Positions 33,653 to 42,603 of a stretch of DNA of 64,000 bases are shown one piece after another (within the stretch, counting starts at the first letter, position 1; the number at the start of each line of letters is the position of its first letter). The stretch is taken from the NCBI RefSeq assembly GCF_900101685.1, contig NZ_FMZZ01000002.1, forward strand, positions 62,001 to 126,000. Reading direction: 5' to 3'. The notes beneath the pieces are model-generated. The model was given only the letters and a program-made list of their open reading frames with translations. It made no database searches and had not been told where the DNA came from. Both the position numbers and the translations under genes were made by a program. The stretch comes from Actinokineospora iranica (GTDB lineage Bacteria > Actinomycetota > Actinomycetes > Mycobacteriales > Pseudonocardiaceae).

Positions 33653-35442
33653 CAGGCGCCGTCCGGATCCGGGCCTGCCAGTGGGTTGGCTGCGCGGCCG
33701 AAGCGGACGTCGAACTCGTCGTCGCGGTCGATCTTGTCGAAGCCCTGGCCTGCGAGGTGTTCCCGGTTGAGGCAGACGCGCTCGACGTCGGGGGCGAACA
33801 GGCGGCAGGCGTCGAACCGGGCCGCTGTCTCGGGGTGGGTGTCGCGGTACGCGCCGACGATCTCGCGGACCAGCGCCCACAAGCGGGGGCGCGGGTAGTC
33901 GAGTTCGTCTTGCAGGATCTCGGCCAGGAAACGGAGTTGCCCGGCGAACACGGAGCTGAACAGGGACTGGGCGAGCAGGTGCGCGGGCCAGCGCAGCATG
34001 TCCGCCTTCGCCGCCGGGCCGAGCAGGTCGTAGGCGGCGACGGGCTCGTCGAGCAGGTCGACGCCCTGGGCGAAGTCCTTGATCGCCACCCGGTGCGGGA
34101 CGCCGCGGGTGTCGGTGACCAGGATGAGGTTCTGGCCGTGCGGGCAGAATCCGACGCCGTGCGCGAGCAGCCAGTGCAGCAGCGGGGTGAGCAGCAGGTC
34201 CAGCGTGCGGCGCAGCCAGTCCTCGGTGTCCATTCCGGACCCGCGGATCAGCCGGGCGATCACCGATTCCCCGTCCGGGCCGCGATAGGGCAGCGCGGCG
34301 AAGGAGATCGCCCGCTCCTGCGGCATGACCCGGGTGCGGATCGGCTCCCGCCACAGCGCGCCCAGCGTCTCGTGGAACCGGTACGGCAGCTCTTCGATCG
34401 CGCCGAACAGCGGGTGCAGCACGGACACGCTGGCGACCTCGCCGAGCAGGTCGAACCGGTACCGGTCGCGCAGCAGCTCGTCGTCCTCGTGCACCGCCCG
34501 CAGCCACGTGGTGACCTCCGGCGCGGCGAGCGTCGCCGCCGACGCCAGGCCCCGGTAGACGAGGGTGTTGCGCACCGACACCGCGGTCTTCACGTCGAAC
34601 CGGGTCGGGTGCGAGGCGTTGGCCAGCGTCCGCACTGTCTGGTGTGGACGGTAGCGGTCGGTGCTGTAGCCGACCGGGACAACGGTTCCCTTGGCGAGTT
34701 CGGCGGCGTAGAGGGTGCCGACGATCTCATCGAGCTGCCACGGGTGCACCGGCATCAGCACGTAACTGTCCGGATCGGACAGATGCGACCGAAACTCGGC
34801 GACCTTGGTCGCGCCCAGTTCCTCGGCGAGCAGCCGTTCCTCCGACAGCGTTGCCACACAACGGAACTGCGCGTAGTCCCGGTGCACGGCCAGCCACGGC
34901 AGCGCGAATCCCGCACCGGCTTCGGGCGCGTAGCGGGCGCGGTCGCTCGCGGAGAAGCCGACCCGGCCCTTGTTCAGCACCAGGCGGGGATGCCCGGTGA
35001 GGCAGCCGTCCGCGGCGTCGTAGTCCACGGCGACCAGTTCGGCCGCGGTCGGCGGGTCCGCCAGCCGCGCCGCCTCGTTGGCCACCGTCGCGGTCAGCTC
35101 GGCGAGCACGTCGGCCAGGCGCAGGCCGGTCAGGCCGAGTTCCTTGCGCGCGTCGACCACGAGCGTGCGCGGGTCGTCGGCTGGCTCGCCGTCGCGGGTC
35201 GCCGTGCCCGCGCGCACCGCCCACGACTCGAACGCCCCGCGCCGCGCCGCGAACCGGTACACCGCGCCGCCGACCAGCTCCAGCCGCCACGGCTGGTATC
35301 CGTCAGCCGCGCCAGCACCGTCGGACTCAGCACCGCTTGAATCAGCACCGTCTGGTTCCGGCCGCAGCAGGCCCTCGTAGCTCAGCTCGCCCAGCATCTT
35401 GTGCACCACCAGCGCACCCGCGTCCCGCCACGCAGCCGTCAC
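33649..35442 (-). CDS. desD: NIS synthetase, IucA/IucC family, DesD-like
   Basis: 597 aa, the size of DesD. The ATP-binding segment GHPRLVLNKGRVGFSASD, the VLMPVHPWQLDEIVG block and HGVGFCPHGQNLILV mark an IucA/IucC NRPS-independent siderophore synthetase. It adenylates a carboxylate and couples it to an amine or hydroxylamine, normally oligomerising N-hydroxy-N-succinylcadaverine. An Asp/Ser/Gly-rich insert follows the N-terminus (about 30-48). GTG start overlaps the desB stop by 4 bp. The closest family is inferred from motifs, not alignment. Confidence 0.9.
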   Translation of the reverse strand: MTAAWRDAGALVVHKMLGELSYEGLLRPEPDGADSSGAESDGAGAADGYQPWRLELVGGAVYRFAARRGAFESWAVRAGTATRDGEPADDPRTLVVDARKELGLTGLRLADVLAELTATVANEAARLADPPTAAELVAVDYDAADGCLTGHPRLVLNKGRVGFSASDRARYAPEAGAGFALPWLAVHRDYAQFRCVATLSEERLLAEELGATKVAEFRSHLSDPDSYVLMPVHPWQLDEIVGTLYAAELAKGTVVPVGYSTDRYRPHQTVRTLANASHPTRFDVKTAVSVRNTLVYRGLASAATLAAPEVTTWLRAVHEDDELLRDRYRFDLLGEVASVSVLHPLFGAIEELPYRFHETLGALWREPIRTRVMPQERAISFAALPYRGPDGESVIARLIRGSGMDTEDWLRRTLDLLLTPLLHWLLAHGVGFCPHGQNLILVTDTRGVPHRVAIKDFAQGVDLLDEPVAAYDLLGPAAKADMLRWPAHLLAQSLFSSVFAGQLRFLAEILQDELDYPRPRLWALVREIVGAYRDTHPETAARFDACRLFAPDVERVCLNREHLAGQGFDKIDRDDEFDVRFGRAANPLAGPDPDGAW

Positions 35443-36737
35443 GTCGCCCTCCGTCCCTGCTCCGCCAAACCGAACGTGGTGAACGCGGTGCGCTCGGCGA
35501 GCGGGTGGACCACCCGGCCGCACACCGCGTTGAGGATCGTCGCCGAGCGCCACGCCGCCAGCCCCAGGTCCGGCGCCCCCACGCCGTGGGTGTGCCGTTC
35601 GGCGTTCTGGACGAACACCGACCCGGTGATCTCCGGCCGCAGCCGGACCCGGAAGTCCGCGTCGACCGCGGCCCGCCCGGACCCGTCCCGTTCCCCGGCC
35701 AGCGGGCCGAGCAGGACGTCGAGGTCGCGCTCGGCGTAGCCGGTCGCGCAGACCACCGCGTCGGTGCGCAGCGCGGCGGTGGCCCCCTGCTGCTCATGCC
35801 GGACGGTCAGCTCGACACCGTTTCCCGCCCGCTCGGCCGCGACCACGGCCACCCCAGGGGTGAGAGTCACGTCCGGCCAGCCGCCGCCGACGGTCCGCTG
35901 GTAGAGCTCGTCGTGGATCGCGCCGATCGTCTCGGCGCTGATTCCCTTGTACAGCTGCCATTGCGCGGGCACCAGCGCGTCGCGGGTCGCCTCGGGCAGG
36001 CCGTGGAAGAACCGGGTGTAGTCGGGGGTGAACTGCTCAAGCCCGAGTTTCGAGTACTCCATCGGCGCGAACGCGGGCGTCCGCGCGATCCACCGCAGCC
36101 CACCCGCCCTGCGGCGCAACAGATCCAGGAAGACCTCCGCGCCGGACTGCCCGGACCCGACGACGGTCACATCCGGCAGCGCCAGCAATTCATCCCGCGC
36201 GCCAAGGTAATCCGCCGAGTGCAGCACGGTCGCCGACCCGCGTTCCTTGAGCCGCCGCAACGGTTCCGGCAGCACCGGCTCGGTGCCGACGCCGAACACC
36301 ACGGCCCGGCTGAGCACGGTGCCCGACGGCAGCACGTCCACCTCGAACGCGCCGTGCTCGGCCGACCAGCGCACTTTCTGGACGTCGTGGCCGAACCGGC
36401 ACGACGGCAGCCGCTCGCTGGCCCAGCGGCAGTAGTCGTCGTACTCCGCGCGCGGGATGTGGAAGCGCTCGGCGAAGTAGAACGGGAACAGCCTGCCGCG
36501 CTCGCGCAGGTAGCTCAGGAACGACAGCGGGTGCGTCGGCTCGACCAGCGAGACCAGGTCGGCGAGAAACGGGACTTGCAGGTTCGCGCCGTCGATCAGC
36601 AGGCCGGGATGCCAGCGGAACTCCGGCCGCCGTTCGTAGAACCGCGCGCGCAACCCCTCGACCGACGACGCGAGCGCCGCGAGCGAGAGGTTGAACGGGC
36701 CGATGCCGACACCGACGAGGTCTAACGGAACGCTCAC
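35439..36737 (-). CDS. desB: Lysine/diamine N-hydroxylase (SidA/IucD/DesB type)
   Basis: 432 aa flavin monooxygenase. FAD-binding GVGIGPFN at residues 9-16, NADPH-binding VTVVGSGQSGAEVFLDLL, and the C-terminal VVCATGYAE and FVQNAERHTHGVG motifs of the L-lysine 6-monooxygenase family. It probably N-hydroxylates cadaverine made by the adjacent decarboxylase. GTG start overlapping the desA stop by 4 bp. Confidence 0.92.
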   Translation of the reverse strand: MSVPLDLVGVGIGPFNLSLAALASSVEGLRARFYERRPEFRWHPGLLIDGANLQVPFLADLVSLVEPTHPLSFLSYLRERGRLFPFYFAERFHIPRAEYDDYCRWASERLPSCRFGHDVQKVRWSAEHGAFEVDVLPSGTVLSRAVVFGVGTEPVLPEPLRRLKERGSATVLHSADYLGARDELLALPDVTVVGSGQSGAEVFLDLLRRRAGGLRWIARTPAFAPMEYSKLGLEQFTPDYTRFFHGLPEATRDALVPAQWQLYKGISAETIGAIHDELYQRTVGGGWPDVTLTPGVAVVAAERAGNGVELTVRHEQQGATAALRTDAVVCATGYAERDLDVLLGPLAGERDGSGRAAVDADFRVRLRPEITGSVFVQNAERHTHGVGAPDLGLAAWRSATILNAVCGRVVHPLAERTAFTTFGLAEQGRRAT

Positions 36738-38239
36738 CGCGCCGCCAGTTCTTGCCGCGCGCGCAAAGCGATCAGGTCCAGCAAGGGCAGGTAGTCGCTT
36801 TCCTGGGCGTGCGGGTGCAGCAGGGTCAGCTTGAGCCACAGGCGGTCCCGGCCGTCCCAGCCCTCTTCGCTGAACGGGGCGAGGGTCGCCCGGCCCAGCA
36901 CCGCCGCGCCGTCGTCGAGCAGGCCGCGGCGGACAGCGGCGACGAGCGCGTCGCCCGCGTCGGGGCCGAGTTCGGCTTCCAGCTCGTCGGCGGCCAGCGG
37001 CCGCAGGAGCACGGTCGACAGGGTCGGCTCGGCCCACAGCCGCAGGTCGGGGTGGGCGGTGACGGCGCTCGCGACCCGGGCGGCGGTGTCGCGGCAGCGG
37101 TCGACCAGTTCGCCAAGACCGGCGCGGCCGAGCGCGCGGACGGTGACGGCGATCTTGAACGCGTCCGGTCTGCGCGAGGTGCGCAGCGAGCGGCCGAGCA
37201 GGTCCGGCAGGCCCGCCTCGGTGTCGTCGTCGGCGTTGAGGTAGTCGGCGCGGACGTCGAGGACCCGCAGCAGATCCGCGTCCCGGCAGGCGAGCACCCC
37301 GGCCGCGATCGGCTGCCAGCCCAGCTTGTGCAGGTCCAAGGCGATGGAGTCGGCGCGGTCGAGGCCGGTGAGCGGACTCGGGCGCCGGTCGCTGAGCAGC
37401 AGGGCGCCGCCGTAGGCCGCGTCCACGTGCAGCCACGCGCCGACCGCGCGGGCGAGGTCGGCGATCTCCTCCAGCGGGTCGATGGCGCCGCTGTTGGTGG
37501 TGCCCGCGGTGGCCACGACGACGGCGGGCGCGGCGAGCCCGGACAGGACCTCGGCCAGCGCGGCGGGGTTCATCCGGTCGCCCACGCAGTCGACCGGGAT
37601 GGGCGCGGGCAACCCGAGAATCCAGGCGGCGCGGGCGACGCTGTGATGGGAGTTGCGCCCGCAGACCGGCACGACCGGGCCGCGCGCGGCGGCGGCCTGC
37701 CGGGCGAGCAGCAGCCCGGACAGGTTGGACTCGGTGCCGCCGGTGGTCACCAGCGCGTCGGGCCGTTCGGCGTTCGGGTAGCAGAGCCGGGCGAGGCCCT
37801 CGGTCAGTCCCTGCTCGATGGCGGTGGCCGCGGGCGCCTGGTCCCAGGAGTCCATCGACGGGTTGAGCACGCTGGCCACCAGGTCCGCGGCGGCGGCGAC
37901 GGCCAGCGGCGGGCAGTGCAGGTGCGCGGCGCACCACGGGTCGACCGGGTCGGCGGAACCGGCGGCGAGGACGGTGCTGAGTTCGGTGATCGCGGTCTCG
38001 GCGCCGACCCCGGCCGATGCCCACGGGTCCAGTCGCGCCACCGCCTCCCCGACCGCGGCGGGTCCGCCTGCGGGAACCGGCCCGCCGCGCGCCCGGACGC
38101 CTTCGACCAAGGCGTCGAGCGCGATGGACACCAGCTCGCGCACCGCGTTCGCCCCGGCGAGCGCCGCGGGCCCCGGGTCCCCGCCCAGCGCGGCGACCCG
38201 CATGGGCGCGTCCTGCGCGGCGCTCTGCGAAAACGTCAT
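36734..38239 (-). CDS. desA: PLP-dependent lysine/diamine-forming decarboxylase, DesA-like
   Basis: 501 aa group II amino-acid decarboxylase. LHVDAAYGGALLL (271-282) and the Schiff-base lysine in LDLHKLGWQP (Lys305) are clear. In desferrioxamine operons this enzyme converts lysine to cadaverine. First gene of the operon, with the iron box 13 bp upstream of its ATG. Diaminobutyrate or tyrosine specificity cannot be excluded by reading. Confidence 0.9.
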   Translation of the reverse strand: MTFSQSAAQDAPMRVAALGGDPGPAALAGANAVRELVSIALDALVEGVRARGGPVPAGGPAAVGEAVARLDPWASAGVGAETAITELSTVLAAGSADPVDPWCAAHLHCPPLAVAAAADLVASVLNPSMDSWDQAPAATAIEQGLTEGLARLCYPNAERPDALVTTGGTESNLSGLLLARQAAAARGPVVPVCGRNSHHSVARAAWILGLPAPIPVDCVGDRMNPAALAEVLSGLAAPAVVVATAGTTNSGAIDPLEEIADLARAVGAWLHVDAAYGGALLLSDRRPSPLTGLDRADSIALDLHKLGWQPIAAGVLACRDADLLRVLDVRADYLNADDDTEAGLPDLLGRSLRTSRRPDAFKIAVTVRALGRAGLGELVDRCRDTAARVASAVTAHPDLRLWAEPTLSTVLLRPLAADELEAELGPDAGDALVAAVRRGLLDDGAAVLGRATLAPFSEEGWDGRDRLWLKLTLLHPHAQESDYLPLLDLIALRARQELAAR

Positions 38240-38251
38240 TCCCAGCCTTTC

Positions 38252-38270
38252 TTAGGGTTGCCTTACCTGC
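38252..38270 (+). promoter_or_regulatory. Iron box (DmdR/IdeR/DtxR-type operator)
   Basis: TTAGGGTTGCCTTACCTGC agrees with the 19-bp consensus TTAGGTTAGGCTAACCTAA at 13 of 19 positions, including both outer TTAGG/ACCT parts. It lies just upstream of desA, so iron-loaded DtxR-type repressor should shut the siderophore operon off. Confidence 0.8.
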
Positions 38271-38332
38271 CGAGGATAGGCGTCCTCGGGCGCCCGCCCC
38301 CACCGGGTGACACCCTGGGGATCTTGCTGGGC

Positions 38333-39301
38333 CTACCGCTTCGGCGCCAGGGCACGGACCAGGTCGGCGGGGTCCGCGCCGGTGGGCAGGACCGCGATCG
38401 CCGGGGTGGTGAGCCCGGCGTCCACATAGGACTGTATCCGCTCGCGGCACGCCTCCGGCGAGCCGTGCACGATCAGGTCGTCCACCACGGTGTCCGGGAT
38501 GGCGGCGTTCGCGCCCCTGCGGTCGCCCGCCGCCCACGCCTCGTGCATCGGGCGCAGCAGGTCGCCGCGGCCGAGCCAGTCGTGGAAGGCCGCGTAGACC
38601 GGCACGGTGAGATAGCTGCTGATCAACAGCCTGCCCAGGCCGCGGGCGGCCTCCGCGTCCTCGGTGGGGCAGACGAAGATCCGGGCGACCAGCTCGGCGT
38701 CGGGGCCGATCTCGGCGCGCACCTTGGGCACGTCGGCCGCGGCGAGCCAGTTGGTGATCGCCCCGTCCGCCTCGCGCGCGGCGAGCCGCAGCATCCCGGG
38801 GCGCAGCGCGGCGAGCATGATCTCCGGCGGGGCGGCGGGCGGGCGCTCCAGGCGGAACTTCGACACGGTGAAGGTGTCGTAGGTCTCGCTGACCTTCTCC
38901 CCGGCCAGCGCGGCACGCAGGAACCGCAGCGTGTCCCGGGTCCGCTTGAACGGCTCGGTGAACTCACCGCCGTTCCACCCCTCCACGATGGCGGGCGAGG
39001 ACGTCCCGATGCCCAGCGCGAACCGCCCCGGCGCGAGCTCGGCGATCGTCGCGGCGCTCATCGCCAGCAGGCCGGGCCCACGGGTGAACACCGGCACGAT
39101 CGCGGTGCCCAGCCGCAGCGTCGGCGCCCACTCTGCGACGAGGGCGAGCGGGGTGAAGGCATCCGTGCCCGCGGTCTCCGCCGTCCACACATCGGTGTAG
39201 CCGAGATCGGGCAACTCCCGGACCAACTCCCGGTGCGTGGCCAGGGGAACCCCGGTCAGCGGCAATGTGATGCCCCACCTGGACACACCCTGGCTCGACA
39301 T
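38333..39301 (-). CDS. LLM-class F420-dependent oxidoreductase
   Basis: 322 aa luciferase-like TIM-barrel oxidoreductase of the F420-using actinobacterial type. It begins WGITLPLTG, with LRLGTAIVPVFTRGPGLLAMSAATI and the GIGTSSPAIVEGWNG cofactor region, and ends in a TIPATVVD-like helix. The substrate is unknown. It lies upstream of and co-oriented with desA, but the iron box and a 93-bp gap separate them, so it is probably an independent unit. Confidence 0.88.
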   Translation of the reverse strand: MSSQGVSRWGITLPLTGVPLATHRELVRELPDLGYTDVWTAETAGTDAFTPLALVAEWAPTLRLGTAIVPVFTRGPGLLAMSAATIAELAPGRFALGIGTSSPAIVEGWNGGEFTEPFKRTRDTLRFLRAALAGEKVSETYDTFTVSKFRLERPPAAPPEIMLAALRPGMLRLAAREADGAITNWLAAADVPKVRAEIGPDAELVARIFVCPTEDAEAARGLGRLLISSYLTVPVYAAFHDWLGRGDLLRPMHEAWAAGDRRGANAAIPDTVVDDLIVHGSPEACRERIQSYVDAGLTTPAIAVLPTGADPADLVRALAPKR

Positions 39302-39407
39302 GCGACCTCCCTGATCTCTGCTCCAGCGACCCTACCTGCGCCCGGACCGCGAAACCGAAGTGCGTTTCATAACTCGTCGGTGGCGCTACTCCTTTGACCG
39401 CGCCACA

Positions 39408-41510
39408 TCACCCGTGCAGGCCGAGCGCGGTCTTGAGCCAGCGGACCTGGAGCAGCATGAAGTTCTCGGCCACGTCGTCCGCCTGCGGGGTCATGTGGGT
39501 CACGCCGGGCAGCGGGAGCAGGGCGTGCGGGCGGCCCGCCGCCGTCAGCGCGCTGGACAGCCGCAGCGAGTGGGCGACCACGACGTTGTCGTCGGCCAGG
39601 CCGTGGATGATCAGCAGCGGCCGGTCGAGCTTGGGCGCGTCGTCGATGAGCGAGTTGCGGTCGTAGACCTCCGGGCGCTCGTCGGGATGCCCGAGATAGC
39701 GCTCGGTGTAATGGGTGTCGTAGAGGCGCCAGTCGGTGACCGGGGCGCCCGCGATAGCGGCGTGGAACACCTCGGGGGCGCGGAGCACGGCCAGCGCCGC
39801 CAGATAGCCGCCGTAGGACCAGCCGCGGATGGCGACCCGGCCCAGGTCGAGGTCGGGGTGCTCGGCGGCGACCGCGCGCAGGGCGTCCACCTGGTCGGCG
39901 AGAGTCACCCCGGCGGGGTCGAACGCGATCTCGCGTTCCCAGTCCGGGCCGCGCCCAGGGGTGCCCCGGCCGTCGGCGATGAGGACCGCGAAGCCCTGGT
40001 CGGCGAGCCACTGCGGAAGCAGGTAGGCGTTGCGGGTGGACAGGACGCGCTGGGCGTGCGGGCCGCCGTACGGGTCGAGGAGCACGGGCAGCTTCCCGCT
40101 GCCGGGCACGTGCCCGCTCGGGTAGAGCAGCGCGGCCCGCAGGCCCCGCTCCCCCACGGAGAGCAGCCGCACGTCCGGGGTCAGCGGCGGCTCGACGGTC
40201 AGGCTCCGGACCTCGCCGACCTGCTCGCCGCCGCGCAGCACCGCGATCTTCGGGCCTGCCCAGTCCAGCGACCAGGACGTCAGCACCGTGATGTCGCCGC
40301 CCCGGGTCGCCGAGTGCACACCGTCCACAGTGGATAGCTTCCGGACCCCCGCGTCGTCCGCCGCGTACACGTGGACCTGCGTGGGGTCGTCCGCCGACGC
40401 GGTGAACAGCACGTCGTCGCCGACGTCGAGCACCGAGCGGACCTGGAGGCCGCCGCTGACCTCCGCGTCCCCGACGACGAGCCGGTTGGCGCCGTCGCGG
40501 GCGGTGATCCGGACCAGCCTGCCGTCCGTGGTCCACGCGGGCACGCCGGGGGCGATCTCGACCCAGGTGTCGTCGGTCTCGGTGTGCAGGACCTCGGTGG
40601 CCCCGGTGTCCGGGTCGAACGCGCGGATCTCCACCGTGCGCTGGTCACGCGACTGCACGGCGATCAGCGGCCTGCCGTTGCCGGACCAGTGCGCGGTGAC
40701 CAGGTACGGCAGGTCGACCCCGTCCCAGTCCAGGTCGACCCGGCCGCCGTCGAGCCCCACCACGGCCAGGCTGACCTTCACATTCGGCGTGCCCGCGGCG
40801 GGATAGGCCACCGTGGTGGGCGCGGCGGCCGGGTTGGCCGGGTCGGCGATGTGCCAGCGGTGCACATCGCGGCTGTCGGTGAACGCGACCAGCAGCCGCG
40901 TGCCATCCGGCGACCACCAGTACCCGCGCGTGCGCCCCATTTCCTCTGCGGCGATGAACTCGGCCACCCCGCAGGCCCGCCCGTCACCGTCGGGCTCGGC
41001 CACCGCCCGGTCCGCCGAGCCGTCGACCCCGACCACCCGCAGCGCGTCCCCTGCCACGTAGGCGACGCGCGCCCCGGTCGGATCAGGCCGCGGATCGACG
41101 ACCGGCGTCGCCGTGGCCAGCTCCCGCGCCTCCCCCGTCAGCGCGTCGGCCACGAACAACCGCCCCGACAACGCGAACGCCGCCACCCGCACGGCCGCGT
41201 CGGTCGCGACGCCCAGCACGCCGCCGCCCTGCTCCCGGGCCCGCTCCCGCCGCGCCCGCTCCTCGGCGGAAAGCTCCTCCGCGCCGCCGAGCAGCACCGC
41301 CGGGTCACCCAGCCGCGTCTCCTGCCCGGAGGCCAGATCCTGCTGCCACAGCACATGCGTCCGGTCCTCCCCGGACCCGGAACGCACGAACAACAGATGA
41401 CTGCCATCCGGCGCGATCCGAAACTCCCGCGGCGAACCGAGGGTGAAGCGCTGGGTCCTGGCCTGCAGGCGCAGGAACGAGGTCTCGCTGGTCGGGGTCT
41501 GCGTGGTCAC
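39408..41510 (-). CDS. S9-family (DPP-IV/prolyl oligopeptidase-like) peptidase
   Basis: 700 aa. The N-terminal beta-propeller (about 20-450) belongs to the DPPIV_N type, including EEMGRTRGYWWSPDGTRLL with the substrate-clamping Glu pair region. The C-terminal alpha/beta hydrolase has the nucleophile in GWSYGGY (near residue 555), the Asp in HGLADDNVV and the His in PGVTHMT. No signal peptide, so cytosolic. Expected to remove N-terminal dipeptides or small acyl-peptides. Monocistronic. Confidence 0.92.
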   Translation of the reverse strand: MTTQTPTSETSFLRLQARTQRFTLGSPREFRIAPDGSHLLFVRSGSGEDRTHVLWQQDLASGQETRLGDPAVLLGGAEELSAEERARRERAREQGGGVLGVATDAAVRVAAFALSGRLFVADALTGEARELATATPVVDPRPDPTGARVAYVAGDALRVVGVDGSADRAVAEPDGDGRACGVAEFIAAEEMGRTRGYWWSPDGTRLLVAFTDSRDVHRWHIADPANPAAAPTTVAYPAAGTPNVKVSLAVVGLDGGRVDLDWDGVDLPYLVTAHWSGNGRPLIAVQSRDQRTVEIRAFDPDTGATEVLHTETDDTWVEIAPGVPAWTTDGRLVRITARDGANRLVVGDAEVSGGLQVRSVLDVGDDVLFTASADDPTQVHVYAADDAGVRKLSTVDGVHSATRGGDITVLTSWSLDWAGPKIAVLRGGEQVGEVRSLTVEPPLTPDVRLLSVGERGLRAALLYPSGHVPGSGKLPVLLDPYGGPHAQRVLSTRNAYLLPQWLADQGFAVLIADGRGTPGRGPDWEREIAFDPAGVTLADQVDALRAVAAEHPDLDLGRVAIRGWSYGGYLAALAVLRAPEVFHAAIAGAPVTDWRLYDTHYTERYLGHPDERPEVYDRNSLIDDAPKLDRPLLIIHGLADDNVVVAHSLRLSSALTAAGRPHALLPLPGVTHMTPQADDVAENFMLLQVRWLKTALGLHG

Positions 41511-41618
41511 ACCGACAACTTATCCGGGATCGCCGACTCCCGGCAGTTCGTGGCGGCGAGCCTGTGGATAACTCCGATCCGCCCAGGTCAACGGCCCCAT
41601 GTCGGACCTGTCGCCGAG

Positions 41619-42383
41619 CTATTCCGGGTCCGACTCGGGTGCGGGCTCCAGCACGATCCCCGGGACGACGCCCGGCGGCGGCTCATGCGCGGGCTCCGGC
41701 CACGACCGCGGCGCCGGGCCGAACGCGCGCCGGGCGGCCCGGACGGCCAGGGCGGCGACGGTGGCGTTGGCGCCACCGCCGATCACCGCGCCGATGCCGA
41801 ACGGGACCACCCGGCCGAGCACGACGATCCCTTGCTTGGTGCCGTACTTGGTGACGAAGTTCCGGCCCAGGACGCTGTTGATCTGGCGCAGGGTCGCCGT
41901 GGGCACTTTGCCGACGATCTGGCGGCCCCAGTGCTGACCGGTGCGCTCGGCGATCTTGCCGATGATGGTCTCGGAACCGGACTGGCCCAGCAGGATTCCC
42001 ATGACGAGCGTCCGGCGGCGTTCGATCTCATCGAGCCGGACCCCGTGGACCTCGGCCACCGAGAGCACGAACAGGGTGCTCAACTCCAGCGAGGAAAAGA
42101 ACTCGCCCGCCGACAGCGCCAGCGCGACTCCCGTGCCGACAGCGGGCGCGGCGGCCGTGGCCCCGACCGCGGCCCCCGTGCCCGCCAGGGCGCTGACATA
42201 CATCCGCTCCAGCGTGCGGACGACCTCCGCAGGCGACGCCTGCGGGTTGCGCTGGCGGGCGCGGGCGATGTTCTTGCGAACCAGCGGCGCCTGCACGCCG
42301 ATGGCCTTGTCCAACAGATCAAGGAGCGGCTGGCCCGGTCCGCCCGACGCCGGGACCGGTCCTTCGATGGCGTCAGAGGTCAC
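41619..42383 (-). CDS. EcsC-like protein
   Basis: 254 aa with several Gly/Ala-rich hydrophobic segments (about 60-110 and 195-225) and a charged helical region between (LDEIERRRTLVMGILLG). The pattern fits the EcsC family, whose biochemical role is unclear. The C-terminal 35 residues are Pro/Glu-rich and probably disordered. It diverges from the HtrA-like gene across 220 bp. Confidence 0.6.
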   Translation of the reverse strand: MTSDAIEGPVPASGGPGQPLLDLLDKAIGVQAPLVRKNIARARQRNPQASPAEVVRTLERMYVSALAGTGAAVGATAAAPAVGTGVALALSAGEFFSSLELSTLFVLSVAEVHGVRLDEIERRRTLVMGILLGQSGSETIIGKIAERTGQHWGRQIVGKVPTATLRQINSVLGRNFVTKYGTKQGIVVLGRVVPFGIGAVIGGGANATVAALAVRAARRAFGPAPRSWPEPAHEPPPGVVPGIVLEPAPESDPE

Positions 42384-42525
42384 ACCAGGCTCCTTGGCTC
42401 GTCACGTCATCGGCCATTCTCGCGCTTGGAGGCCGCCCGGGAGCATAACGATCAAGCTCACCGGCAGCCAGAACCCCAGATTTGCCCCCTGGGTTGCGAC
42501 AACTCACCTACCCCTGGCCTGCTCA

Positions 42526-42550
42526 GGAACTCATTAACTGATTCTTGGTC
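42526..42550 (+). promoter_or_regulatory. Possible ECF sigma-type promoter of the HtrA-like gene
   Basis: GGAAC (42526-42530) and GTC (42548-42550) with a 17-bp spacer resemble actinobacterial SigE-type ECF promoters, 54 bp upstream of the protease ATG. Stress proteases of this type are commonly under such sigma factors. Assigned by eye. Confidence 0.4.
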
Positions 42551-42603
42551 TATCCCAGGCTGCCTCACAGGTGGCTCTCAAGATCGGGTCGCACTCTTGA
42601 GGC

